A stretch of DNA of 64,000 nucleotides from Pseudohongiella sp. O18 (GCF_021729085.1 NZ_JAJSAR010000001.1:1364001-1428000), one strand, 5' to 3'. Positions 27,857 through 38,955 are shown, counted from the stretch's first letter. A program made the numbers and translations. Notes: generated by a model not told the origin, from the letters alone.

Positions 27857-29800
27857 ATGTCTTCACCACACAATTCACATTCATCCCGCACAATGGGTTT
27901 TGGCAGTCGTTTGACGCTGTTGATGACGGGCCTGGTACTGACATCCGTGCTGGTGGTCGCCAGCGTGTTGTATGTGTCATACCGTAATTCTTTTACTCAG
28001 GTCACACTGGACGAGTTGAGCACCACTGGTGAGCTGAATATGCAGTCCTTCCTGGACTGGGCGCTGGCCCGGCAGGATGAGATGCGCTATCTGGCGTCAC
28101 TGGACGCAGCGAGGTTTCAGGACCTCGAGCAGCTGGAACAACTGCTGCAGCGTATCGCAGACATGCAGGGATTTTACGACACCATCTTTTTTGTGGATAC
28201 CCGCGGAGTGGGGGTTGTCGGCGTTGAATTTGACGGACAGTCACGTGTCATGCCACGTGAAGAGGCCAATGCCTTTGTGGTCAGCGACCGCGCCTGGTTC
28301 CAGCAGGCGATATCTGGTGAAGATGCCTTCTCGCAGCCAGTAGTCTCGCGGGCAACCGGCAATACGGTCAGTACCATCGCCATTCCTGTCCGGGTCGGCA
28401 ATCAGATCGTCGGTGTCATGCGCGGTGCAGTGAAGGTCGACACGCTGCTGTCGCGCGTCAGTGAATTGAGTCGTGGCGCCGGGTCTGAGGCCTACCTGCT
28501 GGACAGTCAGGGCGTTCCAATCACTACAGCGGCCTCATTGCGCCAGGTGAGTGGCGCCGTCAGCACCGAGGCCGGCCGTGCCATTACTAACGGCCAGAGT
28601 GGTGTGGGTCTGTACGACAACGCCGCCGGCACGCCAGTGGTGGGCAGCTATACCTTCATGCCACTGCTGGGCTGGGGGCTGGTCAAAGAAATTACACAGG
28701 ACGTTGCCCTGGCGGAGCTGAGCGCAGTGCTGTTGCGTGTCATCGGCGTCACATTTGTGGTGTTGCTGGCTGCCATCTCTGCCAGTTTGTTGCTGGTTCG
28801 CAATGTGCTCAAAACCCTGGGCGGCGATCCTGAGTACGCGGCTGACGTTGTCCGACAGGTGGCTGATGGCGACCTCACCGGGGATATCAAACTGCGTTCC
28901 GGAGACAGGAGCAGCCTGCTGGCGTCTATCGCCACCATGCAGGACAGCCTGCGGGAAATGCTGGATGAAGTGACCCGCTATGCCGAAAACGTGGCCTCTG
29001 CAGCGACCGAGCTTACTCAGGTTAACGACGTCACGACCCAGGGTATTGTCGATCAGAATGCGCGCATTGATAGTACTGCGGCGGCCATGAATGAAATGAC
29101 TTCGACGGTGGAAGAGGTGGCTTCCAATACCCACCGCGCAGCGGACAGTGCGCGTGATGCAAGCAGCCAGGCAGGGCATGGTCGTGAAGTGGTAGCGACC
29201 ACAGTGGAAGCGATCAAGTCGCTGGCAAGTGAAATTGAGCGCGCCGTAGAGGTCGTGACAGAGCTGCGTGCTGACAGTGATCGCATTGGCAGCGTCTTGC
29301 AGGTGATCGAGAATATAGCCGAACAGACCAACCTGCTGGCACTGAATGCGGCCATCGAGTCAGCCCGGGCCGGGGAAAGTGGCCGCGGTTTTGCGGTCGT
29401 TGCCGATGAAGTGCGATCCCTGGCCAGCCGCACCAAGGATTCGACCACCGAGATTCAGTCGACCATAGAAAAGCTGCAGGGTGGCGCGGTACGTGCCGAG
29501 CAGGTCATGCAGCACAGCCGCACTGGCGCGACCAAGATGGTGGACCGCATCGCCGAAACGGACCAGGCTCTTGAAAAAATATCACAAGGTATTGAGTTAA
29601 TTGAACAAATGACGCAGCAGATCGCCAGCTCGGCTGAGCAGCAGACGGCAGCCGCGCATGAAATCAACCAGAACATTCACGGCATCAGCGATGTGGCGGC
29701 TAACACCGGTCGCAGTGTCGAACAGTCCGGCGAAGCCAGCGAATCACTCGCCACTCTGGCAGAGCAGCTGCGCGGTCTGGTACTCAAATTCCGAGTGTAG
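27857..29800 (+). CDS. Methyl-accepting chemotaxis protein
   Basis: A 647-residue receptor: TM1 (about 18-38), a periplasmic Cache-type ligand domain (about 40-285), TM2 (about 290-312), HAMP, and a cytoplasmic signalling helix pair. The hairpin tip carries the conserved [20 protein letters not shown] and [15 protein letters not shown]. No C-terminal CheR/CheB pentapeptide is present, so it probably depends on other receptors for adaptation. The ligand is not predictable; the amino-acid-binding motif of dCache_1AA receptors is not obvious. Confidence 0.95.
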   Translation: MSSPHNSHSSRTMGFGSRLTLLMTGLVLTSVLVVASVLYVSYRNSFTQVTLDELSTTGELNMQSFLDWALARQDEMRYLASLDAARFQDLEQLEQLLQRIADMQGFYDTIFFVDTRGVGVVGVEFDGQSRVMPREEANAFVVSDRAWFQQAISGEDAFSQPVVSRATGNTVSTIAIPVRVGNQIVGVMRGAVKVDTLLSRVSELSRGAGSEAYLLDSQGVPITTAASLRQVSGAVSTEAGRAITNGQSGVGLYDNAAGTPVVGSYTFMPLLGWGLVKEITQDVALAELSAVLLRVIGVTFVVLLAAISASLLLVRNVLKTLGGDPEYAADVVRQVADGDLTGDIKLRSGDRSSLLASIATMQDSLREMLDEVTRYAENVASAATELTQVNDVTTQGIVDQNARIDSTAAAMNEMTSTVEEVASNTHRAADSARDASSQAGHGREVVATTVEAIKSLASEIERAVEVVTELRADSDRIGSVLQVIENIAEQTNLLALNAAIESARAGESGRGFAVVADEVRSLASRTKDSTTEIQSTIEKLQGGAVRAEQVMQHSRTGATKMVDRIAETDQALEKISQGIELIEQMTQQIASSAEQQTAAAHEINQNIHGISDVAANTGRSVEQSGEASESLATLAEQLRGLVLKFRV

Positions 29801-29882
29801 CCCCCTGTCAGGGGCTTGTGTGACCCAGTGACGTGGTTTACTGTCTAGGGATGGATGTTAAATCAGGAGTGGCAACGGTGCC

Positions 29883-30602
29883 ATGTCGACGGTGATTACG
29901 GAGTTTTTCAGCACCAATGTGATGGACGTCATCGCATTGGTGTTTTTTGTATCCTGCTTTAAAGGCTACCTGTACTACACGGGTCTGCGCAGCGCTGACA
30001 CGCCCTGTCTGGCTTTTGCCATGCATCGCTTTCGCAAGCAGTGGATTCGCATGGCACTCACACGTGATAACCGCATCGCGGATACCAATATCGTCGCCAA
30101 TCTGGAACGCAACGTATCGTTCTTTGCCTCGTCGTCTCTGCTGGTACTGGCCGGTCTGGTAACGCTCCTCAGTGCCTCAGACGCCGTGCTTGGCATACTG
30201 GCCGAGGTGCCTTTCTCTGACCCCACCAGTCGTGGCGAGTGGGAGGTCAAGGTGCTCGTTCTGATCACTCTGTTTGTCTACAGTTTCTTTAAGTTTACCT
30301 GGGCGCTGCGGCAGTACGGGCTGGTGTCCGTGATGATTGGCGGTGCTCCGGAACTGTCCCTGAAACCGTCGGCTGAGGAAATGTCGCGCCACGTCGACTC
30401 CATCTCCAAGATGTCATCCAAGGCTTCCGGCAACTTTAACAACGGGCTGAGAAGTTATTATTTTGCGATGGCGGCATTGGGCTGGTTTGTTAACGCCTGG
30501 CTATTCATCGCTTTATCGGCTCTTGTCGTATTTGTTTTGTATCGCCGGGAATTCAAGTCCGATACGCTGGGAATAATGATGGAGGATCTGCCGGAGAGCT
30601 GA
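29883..30602 (+). CDS. DUF599 family membrane protein
   Basis: A 239-residue protein with four hydrophobic segments (about 12-32, 75-97, 118-140, 195-220). DUF599 is suggested by RFRKQWIRMALTRDNRIADT, NLERNVSFFASSSLLVLAGL and SYYFAMAALGWFVNAW. The function of the family is unknown. It follows the receptor gene by 82 bases and may share its transcript. Confidence 0.8.
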   Translation: MSTVITEFFSTNVMDVIALVFFVSCFKGYLYYTGLRSADTPCLAFAMHRFRKQWIRMALTRDNRIADTNIVANLERNVSFFASSSLLVLAGLVTLLSASDAVLGILAEVPFSDPTSRGEWEVKVLVLITLFVYSFFKFTWALRQYGLVSVMIGGAPELSLKPSAEEMSRHVDSISKMSSKASGNFNNGLRSYYFAMAALGWFVNAWLFIALSALVVFVLYRREFKSDTLGIMMEDLPES

Positions 30603-30637
30603 TATTCTCGCCCGGCCTTTCAGAGCGGAGTCATGCG

Positions 30638-31078
30638 ATGAGCAGTTCCATTTCGGTCAAAATGCGCCTGCTGGAAAACTACGTCTTCGAAATAGATTTT
30701 GGCGAATTCGGAAACATTATCTCTGATGAACCGCCACCGATTGGTGACGGCGAAGGTCCGAGCCCATCTGCCATGCTGGCCGCGTCTGTTGCCAACTGTA
30801 TGTCGGCCAGTCTGCTGTTTGCCTTGCGCAAGCAGAAAGAAGACCCTGGTGAGTTGCATGCCACCGTTACAGGAACCACCGAAAGGGTCGATAACTATCT
30901 CAGAATCACTTCGCTTGCTGTTACGCTGAAACTTGGCAAGGCGGCAAGCGAGTACCGGTCGCTGGACAAGGTGTTGCCAGTGTTTGAAAACTATTGTGTG
31001 GTCACGCAGAGCGTCAAGCGTGGTATCCCCGTAACGGTCGACATACAGGACGCCGATGGTGAAAAAGTGGTGGTCTGA
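30638..31078 (+). CDS. OsmC/Ohr-type protein
   Basis: A 146-residue protein. The GPSPSAMLAASVANCMSASL segment with Cys (about 53) and the second Cys in NYCVVTQSVKRG (about 114) match the two redox cysteines of OsmC-like hydroperoxide reductases. It lacks other domains. It lies 35 bases after the DUF599 gene and its end overlaps the next gene by 23 bases, suggesting an operon. The substrate could be an organic peroxide, but many OsmC-like proteins are uncharacterised. Confidence 0.85.
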   Translation: MSSSISVKMRLLENYVFEIDFGEFGNIISDEPPPIGDGEGPSPSAMLAASVANCMSASLLFALRKQKEDPGELHATVTGTTERVDNYLRITSLAVTLKLGKAASEYRSLDKVLPVFENYCVVTQSVKRGIPVTVDIQDADGEKVVV

Positions 31079-33647
31079 GTTCCGTTCGATGCTCAATGAT
31101 CGAACCTTGCTGCTGTCGTGGCTGGCCCTGGCGCTACTGGTGCTGGGGCTGCATGTGTATGCGGAACTGCGATTAATCCAACAGCGTGAGCTGGCCCAGC
31201 GCGAAACCCTGACTGACCGTTTAAGCGTCGTGCGCTATCAACTTGAAAGCACGCTGACCAATAACCTGTCCCTGGTAAATGGTCTTGCCGCATTCATCTC
31301 AGCCTATCCAGAGTACACATCCCTTCAATTTGAAACCTATGCCAGAACGATCATGGCGCGTGAGTCGAGTCTGGTCAATCTGGCGGTGGCTCCCGACCTG
31401 GTGGTCACACACGTTTATCCCCTGGCTGGCAATGAGGCAGTCATCGGGCTGGACTATCGCCAGCAGATGGATCAGCGCGATGCCGTGCTGCGGGTTGTGC
31501 GTGGCGGCGCCATGGTGATCGCCGGGCCAGTCAATCTGGTGCAGGGTGGTGTTGCATTCATCGGTCGTGCGCCGGTTTATGTCCAGGATGGCGGTGGCCA
31601 GCGGCTGTGGGGCATCGTTTCGGCGCCGATACTGGCTGATGCCATTTACGAACAGGCGGGCCTGAACAACCCCACGCCGGGCATGCAGCTGGCGATTCGC
31701 GGCAACGACGGATTTACCTCCAGTGAGCCCTTCTGGGGTGAATCGATGGTGTTTAACCGTAATGATGCGGTGATCGTTCCTATCGTCGCCGGAGGCAGCC
31801 GCTGGGAACTGGCGTCCATACCCACACGTCCTGCTGTCAGCGGCACCGAGATTTCAGCCTTGCGCGCGGCCAGCGTACTGATATTCCTGCTGCTTTCCGT
31901 GTTCCTGATTCTGCGTCACCGTCATGCCGTACAAAATCAGGAGCTGCGTAATATCATTTTCAGTAACGAGCGCTTTCTGCGCGCAGTAGAAAATGTGTCC
32001 CGAGTCGGTGGGTGGTGCTGGACCGGCAGCGTCTTCACTGAGTTGTCTACTCGTACCTGTGAATTGATGGAACTGCCCGATGACAGAAATGAAGTCGACA
32101 TGGATACTTTCTGTCATACGCTGGATCGCACCAGTCAGCAAAGCCTGCTGCACTATCTGAATTCGGCACTGCAGCTGGGGCACCGGCTGGATCAGGAGCT
32201 GGAAGTGCACCGCAAGGATGGAGAAGTGCTGTGGTATCAGATAAAGGCTGAGGTTGCCCAGCTGGATGGTAACGAGCGCGTACTGCTGGGCGCGGTACAG
32301 GATGTCACGCAGCAGAAAAAGGTAGACCAGCTGGTTGAGTATCAGGCCAACTATGACATGCTCACTGAGCTGCCCAACCGATCGCTGTTTATTGACCGAC
32401 TGGAAAACGCCCTGCTTCAGGCGCAGCGCCGAAGCACGCGGATCGCTGTCCTGTTTATTGATCTCGACAACTTCAAATCTGTAAACGACAACCTGGGACA
32501 TGATGCGGGAGACGAACTTCTGGTCGAAGCGGCACGTCGCATTAAGTCCTGTGTGCGGGCCGAGGATACGGTCGCCAGGCACAGCGGCGATGAATTTGTG
32601 GCGCTGCTGGTGGACGTATTCTCAACCTCGGTGGTGTCCCGCGTGGCGGACAAGATGGTCGCCAGCATGCGCAAGCCGTTCAACATTGACGAACGACAGA
32701 TCTATTGCAGTGTCAGTATTGGTGTCTCGTTTTACCCGGATGATGGTGAAGATGCTGACACGCTGGTGATCAAAGCCGATCAGGCAATGTACGAAGTCAA
32801 AAAATCGGGTCGCAATTCCTGGCAGTTTTATACTGTTGCCATGCAGCTGGAGTCTGAACAGAAGCACCGTATGTTTAACGAGCTGGTGGCTGCGATCGAT
32901 AATGACGAGCTGGAAGTGTTCTATCAGCCCGTTGTTGATGCGGACAGCGGAGTTGTAAGCGGCTGCGAGGCACTGGTGCGCTGGCAACGGGATGATGGTA
33001 ATTGGGTGACCCCTGGCGCTTTTATTACAATTGCCGAAGAGCGGGGCCTGATAAACCGTATAGACCTGCTAGTACTTCGCAAATCACTGAAATTCATTCG
33101 CGAACTCAACAGCCAGCTGGGCAGGGCTGTGAGCCTGTCTGTCAATGTATCTCCGAGACTGTTGCACATGCGCGATGACGACGCGCAGGACTGGCTGCGA
33201 GAGTTGCAGATGAGCCACAATGTCGCGGTGACAATCGAGATTACCGAGCGCGTGCTGGTAGACGAAACCTCTGGCGTCAGCAAAGTACTGGCTGAGATCG
33301 ACAGAGCCGGTGTGCGCATTGCCATTGATGATTTTGGTACTGGTTATTCCGGTTTGAGTTACTTTAGCCGCTTCCCGGTTTCATCTGTCAAAATCGATCG
33401 ATCCTTTGTCAAGAATCTGGAAAGCAGTGCCACAGAAACCACTCTGGTGGAAACTATTCTGCTGATGGCCTCCAAGCTGGGTATCAAGGTGGTTGCTGAA
33501 GGGGTTGAGACGGAGTCGCAGGCGGCGTTTTTAAGAAACCACCGCTGCGACTACCTGCAGGGATATCACATTTCGCCGCCGTTGCCAGGCGACGACTTCA
33601 GTGAATTTGTCAGACGAAATACGAGCGCAGTGGCGGAAATCCATTAA
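31056..33647 (+). CDS. CHASE-PAS-GGDEF-EAL c-di-GMP protein
   Basis: An 863-residue membrane protein. TM1 lies at about 18-37; a CHASE-type periplasmic sensor (about 60-260) includes ARESSLVNLAVAPDLVVTHVY; TM2 lies near 268-290; a PAS/PAC unit (about 305-425) precedes GGDEF and EAL. The GGDEF site reads SGDEF (510-514) with an RxxD inhibitory site just before. The EAL domain (Glu638) looks complete: NVSP, ITER, IDDFGTGYSGL, KIDRSFV, EGVET and YLQGY. I expect phosphodiesterase activity, with cyclase activity uncertain. The start overlaps the OsmC gene by 23 bases, and its last 38 bases overlap the convergent decarboxylase. Confidence 0.9.
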   Translation: MVKKWWSEFRSMLNDRTLLLSWLALALLVLGLHVYAELRLIQQRELAQRETLTDRLSVVRYQLESTLTNNLSLVNGLAAFISAYPEYTSLQFETYARTIMARESSLVNLAVAPDLVVTHVYPLAGNEAVIGLDYRQQMDQRDAVLRVVRGGAMVIAGPVNLVQGGVAFIGRAPVYVQDGGGQRLWGIVSAPILADAIYEQAGLNNPTPGMQLAIRGNDGFTSSEPFWGESMVFNRNDAVIVPIVAGGSRWELASIPTRPAVSGTEISALRAASVLIFLLLSVFLILRHRHAVQNQELRNIIFSNERFLRAVENVSRVGGWCWTGSVFTELSTRTCELMELPDDRNEVDMDTFCHTLDRTSQQSLLHYLNSALQLGHRLDQELEVHRKDGEVLWYQIKAEVAQLDGNERVLLGAVQDVTQQKKVDQLVEYQANYDMLTELPNRSLFIDRLENALLQAQRRSTRIAVLFIDLDNFKSVNDNLGHDAGDELLVEAARRIKSCVRAEDTVARHSGDEFVALLVDVFSTSVVSRVADKMVASMRKPFNIDERQIYCSVSIGVSFYPDDGEDADTLVIKADQAMYEVKKSGRNSWQFYTVAMQLESEQKHRMFNELVAAIDNDELEVFYQPVVDADSGVVSGCEALVRWQRDDGNWVTPGAFITIAEERGLINRIDLLVLRKSLKFIRELNSQLGRAVSLSVNVSPRLLHMRDDDAQDWLRELQMSHNVAVTIEITERVLVDETSGVSKVLAEIDRAGVRIAIDDFGTGYSGLSYFSRFPVSSVKIDRSFVKNLESSATETTLVETILLMASKLGIKVVAEGVETESQAAFLRNHRCDYLQGYHISPPLPGDDFSEFVRRNTSAVAEIH

Positions 33648-34782
33648 ACTCCACCGAGCTGTAGCTCGTCGTGTAGGCGCCGGTCGAGAACCAGTACATA
33701 CGATCGCCGGTTGCCAGGTTCAGAGGCAGCTCGTACTTGTACTGCTCGTACATGATGTCAGCGCTGTCGCAGGTCGGGCCGGCGATAATCACTTCTTCGG
33801 CCTCACCACCTTTCTCGGTATAAATCGGGAACTTGATGGCTTCATCCAGCGTCTCGATCAGCCCCGAGAACTTGCCGACATCGGTAAAAATCCAGCGGTG
33901 CAGGGCGGTGTGAGACTTGCGTGAAATCAGCACCACCTCAGACACCAGAATACCCGAGTTGGAGATCAGTGAACGACCTGGCTCCAGAATGATTTCCGGG
34001 AACTCATCACCAAAGTCTTCGGTAATAAAACGGGTAATTTCTTCGGCGTAGGTGGGCAGCGTGTTCGCCCGCATGATGTAGTTGGCCGGGAACCCACCGC
34101 CGAGGTTGATCATCTTCAGCACGATGCCATCTTCTTCGCGCAGACGCTCGAAGATCACTTTGACCTTGGCAATTGCCGCATCCCAGACACCGATGTCGCG
34201 CTGCTGCGAACCGACGTGGAAGGATATGCCATAGGGCTCGAGACCCAGCTCGCGGGCCAGGATCAACAGATCGATCGCCATATCGGTATGGCAGCCAAAC
34301 TTGCGTGACAAGGGCCAATCGGCGGTATGGCTGCCTTCAGTCAGGATGCGGACGTATACCCGCGAGCCTGGAGCGGCGCGCGCGATGTTGCGCAGGTCAG
34401 CTTCCGAGTCGGTGGCGTACATACGCACACCTTTCTCGTAGAAGTATCGGATGTCTTTGCTTTTCTTGATGGTGTTGCCATAGCTGCAACGGTCTGCAGA
34501 CACGCCCAGATTCAGCAGCTTGTCCAGCTCGTAAATGGACGCCACGTCAAAGTTGGAACCCTTGTCACGCAGCAAAGTCAGGATCTCGGGGGCCGGATTG
34601 GCCTTGACCGCATAATAAACCGAAGCGTAAGGGAAAAACTCACATAAAGTGTCGTAATGCTCACTGATCGTTTGCAGGTCAATCACCACAAAGGGTGTTT
34701 CCTTGGTGTCAGCCAGTGCTTTCATGCGCTGGAATGTTTCGGGCGGGTAAAAATCGACAACTTTGGTGAGTTCAGTGCTCAT
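33610..34782 (-). CDS. speC: Ornithine decarboxylase, alanine-racemase fold
   Basis: A 390-residue PLP enzyme that makes putrescine from ornithine. The PLP lysine is in VYYAVKANPAPEI; other fold-III motifs are SFHVGSQQRD, MINLGGGFPANY, EPGRSLI and the C-terminal catalytic Cys in GPTCDSADIMYE. It closely resembles the Pseudomonas SpeC group. Some relatives also accept lysine or are lysine/ornithine decarboxylases, so substrate is not certain. The start is the ATG at 34782 with AAGGAG 12 bases upstream. Its 3' end overlaps the EAL-protein gene on the other strand. Confidence 0.9.
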   Translation of the reverse strand: MSTELTKVVDFYPPETFQRMKALADTKETPFVVIDLQTISEHYDTLCEFFPYASVYYAVKANPAPEILTLLRDKGSNFDVASIYELDKLLNLGVSADRCSYGNTIKKSKDIRYFYEKGVRMYATDSEADLRNIARAAPGSRVYVRILTEGSHTADWPLSRKFGCHTDMAIDLLILARELGLEPYGISFHVGSQQRDIGVWDAAIAKVKVIFERLREEDGIVLKMINLGGGFPANYIMRANTLPTYAEEITRFITEDFGDEFPEIILEPGRSLISNSGILVSEVVLISRKSHTALHRWIFTDVGKFSGLIETLDEAIKFPIYTEKGGEAEEVIIAGPTCDSADIMYEQYKYELPLNLATGDRMYWFSTGAYTTSYSSVEFNGFPPLRSYFV

Positions 34783-34982
34783 GCTGGGTTCATTCTCCTT
34801 CAGCCGTGGCAGGGGTGATGTCGCGCATTGTAGCAAAGGCCACTCAGCGGTAAAACGCCGATTTTAGATATCCCCCAAATTGGGCTGTTTTTCATGGATC
34901 AAACCCGTATCATGCACCATCGTGTTGTATTGTGCACAGAGTGGCGCAGAGCAAGAACAATGAGTACAGGGAGAAAGTTTGT

Positions 34983-35930
34983 ATGGCGCTGTTCGATAGT
35001 TTGGGGCGCTGGCTGTGGAAGCGCCAGGGCAGCCATCGGCAGTGGTATAGACCACTGTTCAAGCGGCTGTCACGTCGCGCTGATGCTGATTATCCGTTTC
35101 AGGCGGATTTTTTCGGGCTGCGTTACGATGGCAATCTGAACAACAACATCGATTATGCGGTGTACTACTTTGGTGCATTCGAGAAGCCTGTCCTGTTTTT
35201 CCTGCGCGATACATTGACCAGCCTTGTACCCGAAGGTGACCGCTGTTTTATAGATATCGGCGCCAATGTTGGGCAACACACGCTTTTTATGTCCAACCAC
35301 GCCTGCCGCGTGCATGCTTTCGAGCCCTACCCGCCGGTGCGCGATGTGCTGGTATCACGGGTTCTGAACAATAGCATTGAAAACGTGTCTATCCATCCGG
35401 TCGGGCTCAGCGATGCAAACGCCTCGCTGCCATTTTATGCACCGACCGGGCGCAACAAGGGTATCGGCTCTTTTGACCAGAGCTCGGTCGCCAAGGGCAA
35501 CCAGCCGATTGGCGAGCTGCAGTTGGTGAAAGGGGATGACTTTCTGGAAACGCTGGAACTGGAAAAGGTCCACCTGATCAAGATGGATGTGGAGGGTTTC
35601 GAGAAGCCAGCACTGCGGGGGCTGTCACAAACGCTGGCAAAGCACCGCCCCGTGGTCGTATTTGAACTGACCTATGATGGTGAGCTGTCCTTCAAATCCA
35701 TGGAGGATGTTCTGGAGACACTGCCGGCTGACTACGAGCTGTATTCCTTTGTGAGCCGAGATGCCAATGGGCGGCGGGCGAGATCGCGTAATGCGCGCGC
35801 TCGGGTGACTGGTGAGTATCAGCTTGCGCCCGTGACTGAGTGGCGCTCGACAGGGCAGGACGATCTGGTCGCAGTGCCCGCCGAAAGCCGTGAGGCGCTG
35901 GCAGGGGTTCTCAACCGGAAAAGCATCTGA
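34983..35930 (+). CDS. FkbM family methyltransferase
   Basis: A 315-residue protein. The SAM-binding motif is CFIDIGANVGQHTLFMS, followed by HAFEPYPPVRDVL and the FkbM-typical LIKMDVEGFEKPALRGL. Such enzymes O-methylate sugars or polyketides. The start ATG at 34983 has GGGAGAAAG upstream. No neighbouring biosynthetic genes point to a substrate; modification of a surface glycan is possible. Confidence 0.9.
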   Translation: MALFDSLGRWLWKRQGSHRQWYRPLFKRLSRRADADYPFQADFFGLRYDGNLNNNIDYAVYYFGAFEKPVLFFLRDTLTSLVPEGDRCFIDIGANVGQHTLFMSNHACRVHAFEPYPPVRDVLVSRVLNNSIENVSIHPVGLSDANASLPFYAPTGRNKGIGSFDQSSVAKGNQPIGELQLVKGDDFLETLELEKVHLIKMDVEGFEKPALRGLSQTLAKHRPVVVFELTYDGELSFKSMEDVLETLPADYELYSFVSRDANGRRARSRNARARVTGEYQLAPVTEWRSTGQDDLVAVPAESREALAGVLNRKSI

Positions 35931-35975
35931 ACCATCTTTCAGCCACCCGCTTTCACCCACCCGGGATTCAGATGT

Positions 35976-36015
35976 AAAAAGGGCCGACCTGCTTTGGCGG
36001 GTCGGCCCTTTTTGA
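35976..36015. terminator. Bidirectional terminator between fkbM-like gene and ppdK
   Basis: AAAAAGGGCCGACC pairs with GGTCGGCCCTTTTT around a 10-base loop. Both strands present a T-run after the stem, so it serves the two convergent genes. Confidence 0.95.
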
Positions 36016-36032
36016 ATGGCTCTTTGGGCGAT

Positions 36033-38765
36033 TTACGCGGAGCGCAGAGCTGCTTGCGCCGCAGCCAGACGGGCGATCGGTACACGGGGTGGCGAACAGC
36101 TGACGTAGTTCAATCCCAGGTTGTGGCAGAAATCGATCGAGTCAGGATCGCCGGCGTGCTCACCGCAGATACCCAGCTTAAGGTCTTTGCGTGTCTTGAG
36201 TCCATTGGCGACAGCAAACTGCATCAATTTGCCCACACCGGTCTTGTCGAGGCTGGCAAACGGGTTCTTGGAGTAGATTTCCTTTTGCTGGTACTCGTCG
36301 TAGAACATGCCCATGTCGTCGCGGCTCAGGCCCAGTGTGGTCTGAGTCAGGTCGTTGGTGCCAAAGCTGAAGAATTCGGCGTGTTCGGCAATTTCGTCTG
36401 CTGTGATCGCAGCGCGTGGTACTTCGACCATGGTGCCAACCATATACTTGATCTTGATGCCTTTTTTCTTCATCACTTCGTCAGCGACACGACGCACGAT
36501 GGATAGCTGGTCGGCCAGTTCCGCCTTGAAGCCTACCAGCGGGATCATGATCTCCGGGTGAACTTCGATGGCGTTTTTGCCGGTGCTGATTTCGGCGACG
36601 GCTTCGAAAATCGCCTGAACCTGCATTTCGGTAATTTCCGGATACAGGATACCCAGACGACAGCCGCGGCAGCCCAGCATGGGGTTTTCTTCATGCAGCG
36701 CCTTGATGCGGTCAATTACAAATTCCAGTGGCAGACCCAGTTTGTCAGCCAGCTGACGGCGCACCGCGTCATCCTGTGGCAGGAACTCGTGCAGCGGTGG
36801 ATCCAGGAGACGGATGGTCACAGGACGGCCAGCCATGGCCTTGAACAGGCCCACGAAGTCTTTCTTCTGCATTGGCAGCAGTTTTTTCAGCGCTTCACGG
36901 CGCTGCACACCATCGACAGCCAGAATCATCTGACGCATATCATCGATGCGGCTGCCTTCAAAGAACATGTGCTCCGTGCGGCACAGACCAATACCTTCGG
37001 CGCCAAACGCTACGGCCTGCTGTGCCATGGCGGGCGTATCGGCATTGGTGCGGATACGCAGGCGACGATATTTGTCTGACCAGTCCATGACCGTCTGGAA
37101 CAGCTCATAGGTGTAGCTTTGAGAGGGCTTCAGGGTGCCTTCCAGTACACGCTTGACCTCGGAGTCCGCGCTTTCGATCAGACCCTTGTACACTGAGCCA
37201 GTGGTGCCGTTGATGGAGATGTAGTCACCTTCCTTCAGCACGATACCGTTGGCAGTCAGCGTTTTCTTTTCGTAGTTGATGGTGATGTCACCAGCACCAC
37301 AGACGCAGACCTTGCCCAGCTGGCGGGCAACCAGCGCCGCGTGCGAGGATACGCCGCCGCGGGTGGTCAGAATGCCCTGGGAGTGCAGCATGCCCTTGAG
37401 GTCATCCGGGGAGGTTTCGGATCGGCACAGGATCACTTTATTGCCTTTGCGGGCTTCGACCTCAGCCTGCGCGGCGGTGAAGGCGATGCGACCGGTGGCG
37501 GCACCAGGTCCCGCTGGCAGGCCCTTGCAGATTAACTGCGCGGCTTTTTGTGCTTTTTCGTCGAACACCGGCACCAGCAGGGTATCAACCGACTCGGCCG
37601 GGATTTTCAGCAGTGCGGTTTTCTGGTCGATCAGCTTTTCTTTGTTCATTTCCACGGCGATACGAATCGCAGCCAGGCCCGTGCGCTTGCCGTTGCGGGT
37701 CTGCAGAATGAACAGGCGGCCATTTTCGATGGTAAATTCGAAGTCCTGCATGTCCTTGAAGTGTTTTTCCAGGCGTGCGCGGACTTTCTCCAGGTCGGCA
37801 AAATTCTTGGGCAGCTCCTGGGCCATGGCGGCGATGGCCTTGGGTGTGCGGACGCCGGCAACTACGTCTTCGCCCTGGGCATTGGTCAGGTATTCGCCGT
37901 AAAACACTTTCTCGCCAGTCGCCGGGTCGCGCGTGAAGGCCACGCCAGTGCCGCTGTCGTCGCCGGCATTACCAAACACCATGGCCTGTACGTTAACAGC
38001 CGTGCCCCATTCTGCCGGAATGCCGTATTGCTGACGGTAGAGAATGGCGCGATCATTTTTCCATGAGCCAAACACGGCGCCCACCGCGCCCCACAGTTGC
38101 TCGTAGACATCCTGCGGGAAGCTCTTGCCAGTCTGTTTGCTGATCAGGAGCTTGTAGCGCTCAACCAGCTGCTTCAGTTCGTCGGCAGTCAGCTCATTGT
38201 CCAGCTCTTTGCCGAGCGACTTTTTAAGGTCGTCCAGCAGGGCGTGGAAAGGATCTTCGGATTCTTCATTGGCTGCCTGGACACCCATGACAACATCGCC
38301 ATACATCTGAATGAAACGGCGGTAGCAGTCCCATGCGAAGCGCGGGTTGCCGGAAATGTTGGACAGACCTTCGACGGTTTCGTCGTTCAGACCCAGGTTC
38401 AGGATGGTGTCCATCATGCCGGGCATGGAGTCGCGGGCGCCTGAGCGAACAGATACCAGCAGCGGGTTGTCGCGACTGCCGAATTCACGCTTCATCTGCT
38501 TTTCAACCAGATTGATGGCGTTTTTGACGTCTTTGCTCAGCGTCTTGGGGTAGCTTCGCTCGTGAGCATAAAAATAGGTGCAGACCTCTGTGCTGATGGT
38601 AAAGCCGGGTGGAACGGGCAGGCCAATAGCGGCCATTTCCGCCAGATTGGCGCCTTTGCCGCCGAGCAGCTCGCGCATTTTGGCATTGCCGTCTGTCTGG
38701 CTACCGAAGTTGAAGACGTATTGAGTGTTTTTCTTGGTTTTGCTGGTATCAGATGTCTGTTTCAT
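36033..38765 (-). CDS. ppdK: Pyruvate, phosphate dikinase
   Basis: A 910-residue enzyme interconverting pyruvate, ATP and phosphate with phosphoenolpyruvate, AMP and pyrophosphate. The N-terminal ATP-grasp starts [20 protein letters not shown]. The swivelling His domain has [19 protein letters not shown], with Ser at the position regulated by phosphorylation in plant and bacterial enzymes and the phospho-His two residues on. The C-terminal barrel has [11 protein letters not shown] and CGEHAGDP with the catalytic Cys. Length is typical. A HexR-like palindrome overlies the predicted -10, so control by sugar-acid metabolites is likely. It supports gluconeogenic flux from amino and organic acids. 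Confidence 0.97.
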   Translation of the reverse strand: MKQTSDTSKTKKNTQYVFNFGSQTDGNAKMRELLGGKGANLAEMAAIGLPVPPGFTISTEVCTYFYAHERSYPKTLSKDVKNAINLVEKQMKREFGSRDNPLLVSVRSGARDSMPGMMDTILNLGLNDETVEGLSNISGNPRFAWDCYRRFIQMYGDVVMGVQAANEESEDPFHALLDDLKKSLGKELDNELTADELKQLVERYKLLISKQTGKSFPQDVYEQLWGAVGAVFGSWKNDRAILYRQQYGIPAEWGTAVNVQAMVFGNAGDDSGTGVAFTRDPATGEKVFYGEYLTNAQGEDVVAGVRTPKAIAAMAQELPKNFADLEKVRARLEKHFKDMQDFEFTIENGRLFILQTRNGKRTGLAAIRIAVEMNKEKLIDQKTALLKIPAESVDTLLVPVFDEKAQKAAQLICKGLPAGPGAATGRIAFTAAQAEVEARKGNKVILCRSETSPDDLKGMLHSQGILTTRGGVSSHAALVARQLGKVCVCGAGDITINYEKKTLTANGIVLKEGDYISINGTTGSVYKGLIESADSEVKRVLEGTLKPSQSYTYELFQTVMDWSDKYRRLRIRTNADTPAMAQQAVAFGAEGIGLCRTEHMFFEGSRIDDMRQMILAVDGVQRREALKKLLPMQKKDFVGLFKAMAGRPVTIRLLDPPLHEFLPQDDAVRRQLADKLGLPLEFVIDRIKALHEENPMLGCRGCRLGILYPEITEMQVQAIFEAVAEISTGKNAIEVHPEIMIPLVGFKAELADQLSIVRRVADEVMKKKGIKIKYMVGTMVEVPRAAITADEIAEHAEFFSFGTNDLTQTTLGLSRDDMGMFYDEYQQKEIYSKNPFASLDKTGVGKLMQFAVANGLKTRKDLKLGICGEHAGDPDSIDFCHNLGLNYVSCSPPRVPIARLAAAQAALRSA

Positions 38766-38955
38766 GTTTCCCGGATTCTTAGTCAGCAGTTGGAGTCTCA
38801 GCAGTTGCTAATCAGAGGTGTGCCATCCATGTCGGCAAGGTGCGGAAGAATATAGTAATTAGCCGCTAAAATCCAGCGTGCAGTCCACACAGTTGCGTTG
38901 AAATTGCAGACAACTGTCGTTAACTGGCAGGGATTTCTCAGTATCTGCGGGATTG

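Noticed and set aside
31056-31088. Shorter start (ATG at 31089) for the CHASE-GGDEF-EAL protein
   Set aside because: The first TM segment begins shortly after either start; AGGA before 31056 and the overlap with the OsmC gene favour the longer form, though this is not certain.
31056-33647. Calling the GGDEF domain of the EAL protein inactive
   Set aside because: SGDEF departs from GGDEF by one residue, and some such enzymes remain active; the sequence does not decide.
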